The position numbers and the translations under genes were made by a program. A stretch of 31,282 nucleotides of DNA, from positions 1 to 31,282 of the forward strand of contig JADGJT010000282.1 of NCBI GenBank assembly GCA_027604005.1. The letters are read 5' to 3'. The notes below the pieces were generated by a model. That model made no database searches and was not told the DNA's origin. It saw nothing but the letters and a program-made list of their open reading frames with translations. The DNA is from Dinochytrium kinnereticum. Its lineage: Eukaryota; Chytridiomycota; Chytridiomycetes; Chytridiales; Chytridiaceae. Below, in pieces: positions 22,022-31,282 of the stretch (its first letter is position 1; each line of letters opens with the position of its first letter).

Positions 22022-23370
22022 TCATGGCGTTGGGCTTCTTCGCCTGTCCCGCCGAGGAGGGGGAGAAGAATCGTCCCGGGGACGGTATCCATCCCTGTAA
22101 CCACGATCACGAGAGTAGTCATACCTCCTGCGGTCGTCCGACTCTTGGGGATCTCCCATGTATCGGCCAGGGCTGCTAAGAGGTGAGACAAAACAATTAA
22201 ATATAAATTGCAACAACGTACGTCGGGCTGTGCGGTCTCTTTGTCAAACTGTAATCAACACGCATCTCACGTTGGTTCAAGACCTTTTTCAAAAGTCAGA
22301 TTAAGACATCAGGCTATCCTCAAACTTACAAATCTGTTCATCTCCTCCTTTGCTTTCGTTGCCGACTCCACGTCGTCGAACGTGATGAATCCAAAACCGC
22401 GGGATTTGGCAGTCTACAAGAGGTAGTTAAGTATCAATGCCGCAATGCTCTTGTTTAAACACAAAGTGTTTGTCTAACTCTAGAGAGCGAACGCTGTAAA
22501 ATAGGCGAGACTCTGCTGCATCAAACAACGAAGAACGAAAGAAGCCTCCAAGCAACCTTCATTCCGTATTCATATTCACCGACTCAGTTGGGCGATATTT
22601 GATGGAGACAAGTATCGTCATTGAAGAAGGTGGTACAGTTGGGAAAAACGAAAAAAGGAACGCAGAGACAGTAAGGGAAAAAGATATTTACATGCTTGTC
22701 ATAGATGATGTTGACACTGGTAACCCTTCCATAACGCCCGAAAAGCTCTTCAAGGTCTCTTTCGCGAGTGTGAATACTGAGACCAAACACACCGAGAACT
22801 TTGCATGCCTCAGCAGGGGGCTGATAAGGATTAGATAAATACCCCAAATTTGAGGTTTTACCCTGTCTGCGGGATGAATACGTTTCGGTCTGTAATCCGA
22901 GCGGGGAGGGGGCGAGCGAGATCTGGCAAATCATTTAGTTAAGGAAAATAATGATAACTATATCTCACCGACTGAATGGATTTCAAATCGAAGAGTGCGA
23001 AAAAAAGGGGTTTAGTCTGAAGCGTGGTTTGCTGATGGCTCAAGCTTTCTTCACGCCTCTTCAAGCTCAAATTGACGGACGGCTCACAGAAGCGACTGTG
23101 GTGCAAATGTGTGGAAAATAGTTTCTGAATCTGCCCACCCTCTTCTCCTCTCGAAACTACGGCTTCGGCTCCGTCTTCTCATGCCATCACGTTGTGGTCG
23201 GTACTCGTCGTAGCCGCGGTCCCTAGTGTCATCCCTGCCACCACTGTATCTAGCAGCAGCATAGCCAGGAGGACTACGGCTTCTGGAATATCTCTGTGCA
23301 TACGTCAGCGATCCATGGCAAGCAGAACCACGAAGTCTCTCACCCTTGGAGCGTCTCGGGATCCGTTCAT
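22022..23370 (-). CDS. TRA2: Transformer-2-like SR splicing regulator
   Basis: Sequence-specific splicing regulator with an RS-RRM-RS layout. Exons on the minus strand: 23370-23344, 23293-23139, 22922-22862, 22820-22692, 22413-22330, 22283-22222, 22175-22022 (672 nt, 223 aa). The N-terminal RS region has RYSRSRSPPGY and RRRSRSRSFERRRG. The RRM starts CKVLGVFGLSIHTRERDLEE, with GVFGLS as RNP2 and RGFGFITF as RNP1. The linker RPHSPTSPGRYMGDP after the RRM is diagnostic of Tra2. The C-terminus is Arg/Asp/Tyr-rich and ends RRSPTP. Two introns are much longer than the local norm: 22923-23138 (216 bp) and 22414-22691 (278 bp, inside the RRM). The 27-nt first coding exon is the least certain part. 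Confidence 0.9.
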
Positions 23371-23496
23371 GAGGAGCTTGCAAGATTTTTGAGAAGAAAA
23401 TTCAACGTTTCAATAATTTTTATATGGAAAATGGAAAAGGTCAACCTTTTATTTCCCGATTAGCTACAGGTGATTAAATATTGTTCTAGACCTTTA

Positions 23497-24112
23497 TCAT
23501 TCTCTTTTCTTTTTGGATGCGAGCGGTGTCCAGGATCCTGGCTGGAAGGAGTCGCCTTGGCCCAAAGGCTTCGACTCTGTATCACTGCTAGAAGAAAGCA
23601 TGGGATTTGATGGTGCTATTTTACCATATCAGAACGCATTCCTGTGACAAAAAGTTACCAGAGCTTGGTGAATCTTCCCCGCGTAAACGCTTAAGCTCCT
23701 CTGCTTTTGCAAGTATAGATTGCCTCGTGGCTTCTGCTTGCATAATTTCCTTTTTTCGATATGTCAACTCCATGAACGCAGCAATTTAATCTCACCTCCA
23801 ATGTTGGTGCCTCCTTTCTCGTATGCCTAAGCCATGCCTGCCACTGAATAGGCAAATCTGACGAGTTATAGCTCCAGACGTCGGTCCTCCCATCCGCATA
23901 CTCGATCGTTCTTCTTGTTGGAATGGCTCCAGGCTTAATGGGTGGCCCTTCAAAGTACATGTTGCCGCTCCCATCATAGCCGACAAATTTCTGGCTTCTC
24001 CATGGCTGATAAATCGAGGCATAAGAGATTGGAAGGGTACTTAGTCGTAGGAAGGGGCATTTACCAGAGGAACCGTTTTCCAACGGTTTATAATTGATCG
24101 AATAAGACCCAT
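23497..24112 (-). CDS. NDUFAF2: Complex I assembly factor NDUFAF2 (B17.2-like)
   Basis: Mitochondrial matrix factor for assembly of respiratory complex I. Exons on the minus strand: 24112-24065, 24005-23796, 23749-23659, 23615-23497 (468 nt, 155 aa). The NDUFA12/B17.2 fold is seen in KFVGYDGSGNMYFEGPP and WQAWLRHTRKEAPTLEE; this AW(I/L)R-TRK-PPT pattern separates NDUFAF2 from the structural subunit NDUFA12. The C-terminus FQPGSWTPLASKKK matches the FQPGSW box at the end of animal NDUFAF2. It is slightly shorter than the human protein (about 169 aa). The start ATG opens MGLIRSIINRWK, a plausible amphipathic presequence. It is divergent from KAP3. Confidence 0.9.
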
Positions 24113-24318
24113 TCGAATTTCTCAATGAGGATGACAATTTCGAAGCATCTACCGTTGCCCACTATTCAAATGAGGCGGTAGTGGAGGCTCATGCTGCTCA
24201 CTCCATGTGTGTCGATGTAGATAAATGTCTGGATGCGCAATGTTTTTTTTACAGCCATCTCATGTCAAACACATAAGTCGTGTCAATCATTTGATTGATA
24301 GATTTGAGTGAAGCAAGT
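24113..24318. promoter_or_regulatory. Divergent promoter region between NDUFAF2 and KAP3
   Basis: The 206 bp between the two start codons must contain the 5' untranslated regions and core promoters of both genes. I see no clear TATA box and no RFX-type X-box palindrome of the kind that marks ciliary genes in animals. The call rests on gene orientation and spacing. Confidence 0.5.
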
Positions 24319-27241
24319 ATGGATGACCCAGATGGCTATCAGCTCAAAAAGTACGCCAACCCATACATCAACTTGGCTGACCTCCATAAAGGAAGATAAC
24401 TCCTGGATCAATTGACGTCCATCCGACAGAAAATGCCATCATAGTCAACTACTTCGTGCAGGCCACGATGGTGGATGAAAACGGATATCCTGTCTCAAGT
24501 GACCGAAAGGCCATGCAGAAAATGTTGACCTGCCGCAAAACATACTTACTCATTCAACTGTTAGTGTGCGTGTCAAATCACTCGGCCCAAATACCAACCT
24601 TTCGAATCTGGCTCAGGAGATTGTTGATAAATGCAAGCTCATTCATGCTTCAAAGGAAAAGGACGTGGAGCAAGTCCTGTATTATTTGCAACAGAGGAGT
24701 CTTACAGAAGATAGTGGAGGCATAGCTATTTTCTTATTTTCTTTCTAAATCTCGTCAGATGTGTCAAATAGAGCTTGGCTCCGAAAGCAAATGGACGAGG
24801 TACGACAGCAGCAACAAGATGACGAAGGATGTTCAAAGAACTTGCAGGTTCTCTTTTACAAATGACAGTATTATTTAACATTCTCAGGACGAAACCTCCT
24901 CCTTGGACAGGATTGAACAATACATAGAGGGATTATACGAGGAGATACCTGAAAAGGTTGCGTCCACGCGCAAAATCTTACATCTAGCAAAAATGCCAGA
25001 GAACATGGAAGCTCTCATCTCAAACGGTAAAAAAAATACACAGCTACTGCTTACTGACGAGACGCAAGAATCTCTGATTTCAGCACTCTCTCGAGTACTC
25101 CGAGAAGATAACAAGAAGAGTATGGAGCTTGTGACGAACATCATCTACATATTCTTTTGCTTCTCGAATTACTCGCAATTTCACCAATTTATCACTGCAA
25201 ATAAGATAGGAGACATGTGCCTTCGGATCACCGATCAGGAAATGCATCGATTCAAAATTTGGGTGCAAGACCTTGAGCGACTCGAGAGCAAATGTGAGCT
25301 CCACACGTATTTGAGATCTTCTTTATGAACTTCAACTTTCAGGCGAACAGAATCCTGACAATCCTGGGCTTGTAAGGGAGCTTGAGCAGGAGCACCGGAA
25401 ATTTCAAAACATGTTACGACGCCAGGATCAGTTATTCTTCGGTTAGTTTATCTCGCTGTCGCGTTACTCAACCATTTAGTATGCTTCCATCTCCTCCTAA
25501 ACATCGCAGAGGACCTCAACATAGAGGTTAAAATGATTAAAAGAGATATTGTCAAGTATCTTCTGATCATGCTTGAGAGAAAGACCCCGGAGCTCCTGAT
25601 TCTTTCCGTGACATTTCTTAAAAAGCTTAGTGTTTTTAAGGAGAACAAAGAAGAGATGGTAAAGGTTTGTGATCAAGTGCGATACCCAGCTTATTCTTAA
25701 AGAATCGCGAGGAGTTGCTTGGTAAGCTGGACGCACTTGTGCCTTCGGAAAATCAGGTAGAGAACCTATTAAATATGCAACAGTAACCATCAAAAAGCCA
25801 CTCCAGGCCCTCATCTTGAGGCTTCTGTTGAATTTATCACATGATACGAAGTTCAGAATGGGGTTAATTAGATTTGGGTTTCTTGAAAAGTTTGTCGAGC
25901 TACTTCATAGCAAAAGTCACACTGTGCTTGCACTACAGCTCCTCTACCAGCTTAGCATTGATGATGCAAGTAGGGCCGCGTTTGCGAGCACGGAAGCTAT
26001 CCCTTTGGTTCTCTCAATTTTATCAGCTAAATTCTAACAAAGATAGATCATTAAAATGATTCTGGAGTACAGGGGTGAACGAGTCAACATCGAGTTGATG
26101 GCGCTTTCAATCAATATAGCGACCGACCCAAGATGTGCAGAGCTGATATGTGAAGACAATGGTTTAAAGTTCCTTGTTCGTCGAGCGATAAAGGCTCGCG
26201 ATACCTTGATTCTAAAGATGCTTCGGAACATTTCGTCTCAGGACGGCGATAGCAAGCTTTTGTTTTTGGTAAACCCGTCCTTTCTTAAGCCTTTGCTTAG
26301 CTATCCACAGGACTACATCGATGATTTTATGCATTTGATGCTTAAAAATCCCACGAATTCGGAGCTGATTGTCGAGATTCTCGGGATATTGGGAGGTCTT
26401 ACAATTCAGGATTTCGATTTTGCAAAGCTCGCTGAAGCGTACGGACTCTTGCCGTTCATCGAGAATCATTTCAAGAATGCAATCCGCGCGGCAGAATTCT
26501 CGAAAAGTCAGGGAGGCAATGCTGGTCTTACGGACGAAGATGATGTCACTCTGGAGATTATAATTCTTTTGGGGACGATGGCGAACGACGAAAACATCCC
26601 GATTATGGTAGCAAGGTCAAGCATTATTTTTTTGTTAATGGAACTGATGCTGGGTAGGCTCCAGTACCTAAGAAAATCTAACGCTTTATAGCAAAAGAAG
26701 AGGATGACGAGATTGTACTTCAGATCATTTTTGTAACTTATCAATTCTTGCTGCATGAAGATACTCGGAACATTCTAATCAACAAAACGCGTATGCTCTG
26801 ATATTTAGGCTATTACAGTTTCTAACGTGCCCTTCCAGAGGTTGTTTCCTACCTTATAGACCTCCTTTACGATCGCAACACACAAATCCGGAAGATGTGC
26901 GATGTCTGCCTTGACATCATAGCGGTAGGAAGCCCCAGCACCGCAAATTTCACTAATGCGGTTTGCAGGAAATTGACGAAGATTGGGTAAAAAACATCAA
27001 GCAGCAGAAATTCCAATGGCATAACGCAGAGTTTTTGGCCGTTGTCGCGCAAGCTTCCGACTCTCACGGGCACGACGAGGACTATGAGGATCACGAAGAA
27101 GACCATGCCCATTTGCGAATGCAGGGAAGGCATAAGGACGACCAGCCAAGCCCTTTGTTGGCGGATGAGGATACTGATGATGAAGAAATCTACAGCAGCC
27201 GCATTATTGGCGGCACCAACGCTCTCCTTGAAGGGCCATGA
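24319..27241 (+). CDS. KIFAP3: Kinesin-associated protein 3 (kinesin-2 accessory subunit)
   Basis: Armadillo-repeat subunit of heterotrimeric kinesin-2, the anterograde motor of intraflagellar transport. Exons: 24319-24350, 24392-24523, 24565-24713, 24759-24847, 24888-25293, 25343-25441, 25480-25664, 25703-25756, 25807-26007, 26047-26653, 26692-26790, 26839-26924, 26969-27241 (2,412 nt, 803 aa; human about 792). Family landmarks run in order: ITPGSIDVHPTENAIIVNY, KCKLIHASKEKDVEQVLYYL, RVLREDNKKSMELVTNIIYI, LLLNIAEDLNIEVKM, ELICEDNGLKFLVRRAIK, VTYQFLLHEDTRNILI and IDEDWVKNIKQQKFQWHN. The C-terminus is acidic and His-rich (HEEDHAHLRMQGRH). Thirteen exons with introns of about 40-50 bp join without a frame break. 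It implies a flagellated life stage. Confidence 0.95.
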
Positions 27242-27315
27242 ATACATCTGTTCTGTAGTAATATACATAAACTTAACTTTGGTAAACTGACTGGTCACAC
27301 CACCACCTTTCTCAA

Positions 27316-27859
27316 ATGCACCTCCAGACAGTTGTATTCGAGATCCTCAAAGCGCATGGCGTTCTTGCCGAATTCCACAGCCTCGGCAATAGCAGGGAGG
27401 AAATATGGAGCGTAGAAATTTGCCCAAAAGGTGTGTGGAGAGATGCATTCGCATGGCTTTGTAACAATGAAAAATAGAGGGCATCTGCCGGTTCTCGAGA
27501 CCACTTGTTGTCGCCAAGCAGATGGACATTGTGCGGATAGGACTGATGTTTCATGATGTCTGGGAGATCTCATTCGACCCCGTTATTGAATTCCGTGTCG
27601 CTTCTAGTCTGGCAGATGCTGCATGGGAGCCGATCGCAGTCTACCGACCACATTTGGGGCAGAAGGAGGTGGATACTGCACAACGAGGTGAGTGTGACAA
27701 GTTCACACACCATCACGTTCTGACTTTTCTGGGTTAGGCGAGACGCTGGCTCTGGCAGAGGAACTGGCAGCGACATTGATCGAGCGCGGATACGAGGACA
27801 TCAACCAGGGAATGATAAGGAGACTGCATGATCAAGTCAGCAAGCCAGAGATGTACTAA
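27316..27859 (+). CDS. Unrecognised 148-aa protein
   Basis: Three exons: 27316-27430, 27478-27687, 27738-27859 (447 nt, 148 aa), with GT..AG introns of 47 and 50 bp and consistent phases. The protein starts MHLQTVVFEILKAHGVLAEF and has an alternating strand/helix pattern in the middle (VRIGLMFHDVWEISFDP). A charged helical C-terminus follows (ETLALAEELAATLIERGYED). No signal peptide, membrane segment or known motif is visible, and I do not recognise the family. The ATG is only 74 bp after the KAP3 stop, so the promoter is very compact or overlaps the KAP3 3' region. It converges with the Ser/Pro-rich gene. Confidence 0.7.
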
Positions 27860-28001
27860 AGAAAAAGACATTTAATTTAAAGCACCCAATTCGTACATGC
27901 TACATTCAATCGGAATTCTAGGGAGCGTTGTCCCCATAGCATTCCCCATAGCATTAAACATTACACAAGAAAAAGTCAACTTGAGACTGTCATCCTATTA
28001 T

Positions 28002-29705
28002 TCACGGCAAAGTAATTCCCAGATCAGTTGGCCAAGCAGGCAGCCAGATCCCGCACGTCCCTGGTGAATTTGGCACAACAACGCTCTGTCCCGCGCCCAA
28101 CGCACCCTTCGAATCCCAAGTTGGCGTGAAAAAAGGTGGTGAAGCAGCTTCGTCGCTGGTAGGTGCATTGGTGTCGGGCAACGAAGCATATCTGAACTTC
28201 GAAAAGTCGAACGATGTTCTTCGCACTAGAGTCGGGAAACTTGGTGAATCGCAGGATGAGGGTTTATCGTCTCTTATCGGGCTATGGGAGTATCCACTAT
28301 CCGCTGGAGATATCGCGGAGGGACATGCCGCGGTTGGTACCGTGAGAGGTGTTATGAAGGAAAGTGAGGCGCGCTTTACAAGCGAAGGTGTCCCCAAAAG
28401 GTCGCATCCCGAAGTTGTAGTCATGAAGGGGTATGGGATTTGGAATAGATTGCTCAGTGACAGCTGTGAAGATATGGTTTGCTGAGGAAGATTGTTCACT
28501 GCATTTTGCCTTTCCGAAGCTAACTGGCTGTTTGGTTGGGACGCGTATTCTGATGGAGTCGATGTAGCGAGAAATGGGAATGATAACCCGAAACTTGGCG
28601 AAAAGGAAAATGACGCCGGGGAGCTTAAAATATCGTTCGAAGACTGAGTAGAGAATCCGAACCCCCGGGAGTTTGGCGCTTGATGGGTGGAAGGGAAGTA
28701 TTGCAGTGCAGTCGAGGATGCGCCAAGGCTCTGCGGGGTTTCGCATGCTGATTGATCAGATTTGACCTCGCGATCGAGAGTCGAAATAGAATCACCGGAC
28801 AATATAGACTCCAATGTTCCTATGCTGATGGCAGTTTGGAGGTTAGGAGGCATGCATACGTTGGGATTATTAATCGAAGCCAAAGGGCTTAATGCGGGAT
28901 AGCCATATTGCATGCCAAATGCGAGATTGGCTGAGAATTGCTGAACCTCCTCCGGACCAACTCCACCAACATGCTCACCAAGCATGGAGCTGCTCAATAT
29001 TGCTTTCGATACTTCAGTAACCCTAGTCTTGTCGCGTTGCTGGAAAGCTGTCGGATCCTCCGGCTGCCGCTTCCCAGTCGCATGGGTTAACGACCGTGGC
29101 GTCGCTGTACGTACTCTCTCGTAAGGCTGGAAGACAGAGTTCCTGGGAGACTCATGATTCATTGCTGTCTTATCGCGAGCGGCCTCCTCTTTCTGCTGAA
29201 CCCGAAGCTGAAGTTTCCGGCGCAGGTTCCGACGAATTTGCAGCCTCCGAAGCTCTTCAGGACTCTTCCCAGTTGTATCCGCAAGTTCTGGATCCTGCAA
29301 GTCAGGAGGAGGAGATGACGCTTTCCTCCGAACAGCGTTGCTTGAAGTCGACGGCCTTCTTGACGCTTGGCGTTTTGGAAGTTGCGTGTATTCAGGGAGA
29401 ATAGGGACCGCCACAGTGAGAGGTGTTTGAAATCCAGCGCTCGACGGAGTAGATGTCAGTGGCGTGGAGTAAACAGGGGAATCCAAAGGTGATATCGGGG
29501 CCCCCGCTTGGATGAGATGATGATGAGACCACGAATATAAGCTGTCCTCCGTCGTTTTTGCCAAAAAGTTTGAGCCTACGTCAAAGGAGAAGTCGGCAAA
29601 GTGATCATTTGGCTGCGTCTGAACGAGCTGTGGAGCTGGTTGGGAAGTAATAATCTTCTGTGGCCTCGGCCTGAGGGGTGCAACAATGATGTTTGACCTC
29701 GTCAT
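28002..29705 (-). CDS. Intronless Ser/Pro-rich protein with a short basic segment
   Basis: One uninterrupted 567-codon frame without introns, unusual in this intron-dense window. The N-terminal third is Pro/Thr/Ser-rich. A basic helical segment near residues 150-185 (SPEELRRLQIRRNLRRKLQL) resembles the basic part of a DNA-binding helix but has no clear leucine zipper. Two similar motifs, LVKRASLSF and LVRRTSFDF, fit Arg-x-x-Ser/Thr phosphorylation sites, as does RRPSTS. The rest looks disordered. A regulatory nuclear protein is possible, but I do not recognise a family. The long open frame makes the gene likely real. Confidence 0.65.
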   Translation of the reverse strand: MTRSNIIVAPLRPRPQKIITSQPAPQLVQTQPNDHFADFSFDVGSNFLAKTTEDSLYSWSHHHLIQAGAPISPLDSPVYSTPLTSTPSSAGFQTPLTVAVPILPEYTQLPKRQASRRPSTSSNAVRRKASSPPPDLQDPELADTTGKSPEELRRLQIRRNLRRKLQLRVQQKEEAARDKTAMNHESPRNSVFQPYERVRTATPRSLTHATGKRQPEDPTAFQQRDKTRVTEVSKAILSSSMLGEHVGGVGPEEVQQFSANLAFGMQYGYPALSPLASINNPNVCMPPNLQTAISIGTLESILSGDSISTLDREVKSDQSACETPQSLGASSTALQYFPSTHQAPNSRGFGFSTQSSNDILSSPASFSFSPSFGLSFPFLATSTPSEYASQPNSQLASERQNAVNNLPQQTISSQLSLSNLFQIPYPFMTTTSGCDLLGTPSLVKRASLSFITPLTVPTAACPSAISPADSGYSHSPIRDDKPSSCDSPSFPTLVRRTSFDFSKFRYASLPDTNAPTSDEAASPPFFTPTWDSKGALGAGQSVVVPNSPGTCGIWLPAWPTDLGITLP

Positions 29706-30053
29706 TGAGTAAAGCTACAGTTATGGCGAATGCTCCTGGTGTCAGAGCTGATGCAGCAAGAGAGATTAAACAGCAACGTCGAGGAAGGATGCCGCTTCGT
29801 CCTTATTCTACCCAGCAAGTTTGTCCAGGAGGAGATTCGAACGCGGCAGAAGGCGCAGAGCGTTCGACAGCCGATGTCGAGCATAGGCCAGCCATCCAAG
29901 TCATAACAGATCCACCTCCAATCAGACGCGTTGGAAGGCGTGGAAGTCGTGTTTGTGGACGCCTCGTTTCTCTTATGCTGATCTAGAAATTTTCAAGAAC
30001 CGCCGGTTTTTGGCAAACATAGGCTTCGTTGGCTACACAGGAAAAAGGAAGGG
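29706..30053. promoter_or_regulatory. Divergent intergenic region with an unassigned plus-strand ORF
   Basis: These 348 bp separate the starts of the Ser/Pro-rich gene (minus) and POP3 (plus) and should hold both promoters. A plus-strand ORF from the ATG at 29723 to 29986 (88 codons, beginning MANAPGVRADAAREIKQQRR) is Arg-rich with no recognised domain. It could be an upstream ORF, part of a 5' untranslated region or chance; I do not call it a gene. Confidence 0.35.
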
Positions 30054-31183
30054 ATGAGCAATCGACCACCGACAGTTCAGAACGACGGCAGCGCAAAGGG
30101 CGCCGTCAAGTTTGTGAAGGATGATGCCCGAGCGATGAGGGCGCAGGGAGGCTCTGGATCTCCATTTCAGCAGCGAACTGTCTTTAAGACCGTTTTGGAC
30201 TCGCCATTCGTGTACAAATGGTACTTATCTTCAAACACATGCTAGCTCTGATACTGATTCCGTGTGGTTCATTCCTAGGCCCGTACTTTCAGAGTTCACC
30301 AGCAAAGAGATTCTATCAATGCTTTGCAGGTGATTTTTACTTAGCGAAGATTCATTCTTAATTTGACGCAGTATGGTGGAGCCTTTGGGCAAGAAGAGGA
30401 GGGAGCAGCAGGAGAGAAAGCTACGCGAGATTCAGAAAAAGGACATTGAAAAAACATTAAAGGTCAAGGCAAACGAGGAAGTTACCATAGAGGCAACAGC
30501 GGTCGATGAGATGGACGTGGATGCCAAGATGAAGCTGGCCAAAAAACGAAAAAGGCATGAGAGGCGGAGTCTCGATGTTAGCCGAGGACTTGCTGAAGTA
30601 AAGATGATGGGTGTGGACTCCAAGCCAGAGGACGATAATGCTGGTGAATTGGAAGAGCTTCATCGTCATGCCGTTATCGGCATTAATGGCATTACCTCTT
30701 CCCTGGAATCGGCTGCACATGGCAAGGAGAAGGATAATGTCAAGATTGTATTTATATGCAAGGAAGACGCCAATCCGACGCATTTGTATTCGCATTTACC
30801 AACTCTTGCATATTTTGCTGGTCAGGATGTGCTAATTTGTCCATTCCTCGCGGGGTCTGAGAGCCTGCTGTCGCAAGCCCTCTGCGTAAAAAGGACTATC
30901 GCCATAGGACTTCGCGTAAATGCTAATTAGCTGAAAAACTACTAACTCATCACAGGCAGAATATCCAGAGTACGCGAAACTTCGAAGTCTCGTCGAGGCT
31001 GCAGTCAAACCCCCGTCGCTGCCATGGCTTCTGAATCCTGGTGTTGAAGCGAGGGCCAAGCTTGTGCAACCATCAATCTACATTCAAACTCGGCTTAAGA
31101 CTCTGACAGTCATTCCTGGAAAGTCTTCATCTGGCGGACGCTCGCGAGATAATCGCAAAAGGCAAAAGGGAAAACAAAGATAG
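30054..31183 (+). CDS. POP3: RNase P/RNase MRP subunit POP3 (Rpp38-like)
   Basis: Protein subunit of the nuclear RNase P and RNase MRP ribonucleoproteins, which process tRNA and rRNA precursors. Exons: 30054-30220, 30279-30329, 30372-30915, 30956-31183 (990 nt, 329 aa). The N-terminal box RTVFKTVLDSPFVYKWPVLS matches the POP3 entry motif. A lysine-rich linker follows (KKRREQQERKLREIQKKD, then KLAKKRKRHERR). The L7Ae-like alpha/beta core has VFICKEDANPTHLYSHLPTL and SLLSQALCVKRTIAIGLR, with the conserved pattern of a Cys-Lys-x-Asp loop, a leucine-rich helix and a late IGLR strand. The C-terminus is basic (RDNRKRQKGKQR), as expected of an RNA-binding nucleolar protein. Confidence 0.85.
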
Positions 31184-31282
31184 AAAAATATGAGAGCTGC
31201 TGGCTGGAACCAGCATAGTCCATAAAGCTTGTTATTCCCCACTAAGTGCAAAATGAAGAACTTTAGAAAAGGCAAAGACCTT

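Noticed and set aside
29723..29986. 88-codon Arg-rich plus-strand ORF as an independent gene or first exon of POP3
   Set aside because: No recognised domain and no splice junction that joins in frame to POP3, whose own ATG at 30054 directly precedes the conserved motif.
1..31282. Prokaryote-type systems such as CRISPR arrays, toxin-antitoxin pairs or phage islands
   Set aside because: The window is intron-bearing eukaryotic DNA, and no regularly spaced repeats or operon-like clusters are seen.

Overview
This window is eukaryotic nuclear DNA, most likely from a zoosporic (flagellated) fungus such as a chytrid. The genes are tightly packed on both strands and cut by many short GT..AG introns, mostly 38-60 bp. 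They mix fungal-type housekeeping genes with three parts of a motile 9+2 flagellum: DRC5/TCTE1, RSPH10B and KAP3. The assignment to zoosporic fungi is an inference from that mix; the species is not identified. I found no bacterial operon, CRISPR array, insertion sequence or complete mobile element.

Layout from left to right. 1-943: 5' part of an unrecognised, probably disordered protein, minus strand, running off the left edge. 944-4446: a gene-poor stretch with weak coding traces, a short AT-rich motif repeat and a 27-bp imperfect tandem repeat. 4447-7661 (+): SR140/U2SURP-type splicing factor, 8 exons. 7789-9280 (+): MME1-type mitochondrial carrier, 7 exons. 9495-11314 (-): DRC5/TCTE1, 5 exons. 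11586-14571 (-): RSPH10B, 12 exons. 14720-20477 (-): dsRNA-binding DEVH-box helicase, broken by a 10-N gap whose two flanks repeat the same 1,260 bp. 20879-21826 (-): p24/TMED10-type cargo receptor. 22022-23370 (-): transformer-2-like SR protein. 23497-24112 (-): NDUFAF2-type complex I assembly factor. 24319-27241 (+): KAP3, 13 exons. 27316-27859 (+): unknown 148-aa protein. 28002-29705 (-): intronless Ser/Pro-rich protein. 30054-31183 (+): POP3/Rpp38-type RNase P/MRP subunit.

Gene models were built by hand from splice signals, reading-frame continuity and remembered family features. Every complete multi-exon model sums to a whole number of codons. No alignment or database search was run.

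How the genes relate. DRC5 (nexin-dynein regulatory complex) and RSPH10B (radial spoke head) sit head-to-tail on one strand. KAP3 (kinesin-2 cargo adaptor for intraflagellar transport) lies 13 kb away and shares a 206-bp divergent promoter region with NDUFAF2. SR140, TRA2, the helicase and POP3 act in RNA processing. The most useful practical observation is that the helicase locus contains an unmerged contig overlap. The most interesting biological ones are the branch-point-embedded AGs that are skipped in several introns, the 12-nt last exon that carries the p24 retrieval signal, and the long introns of TRA2.
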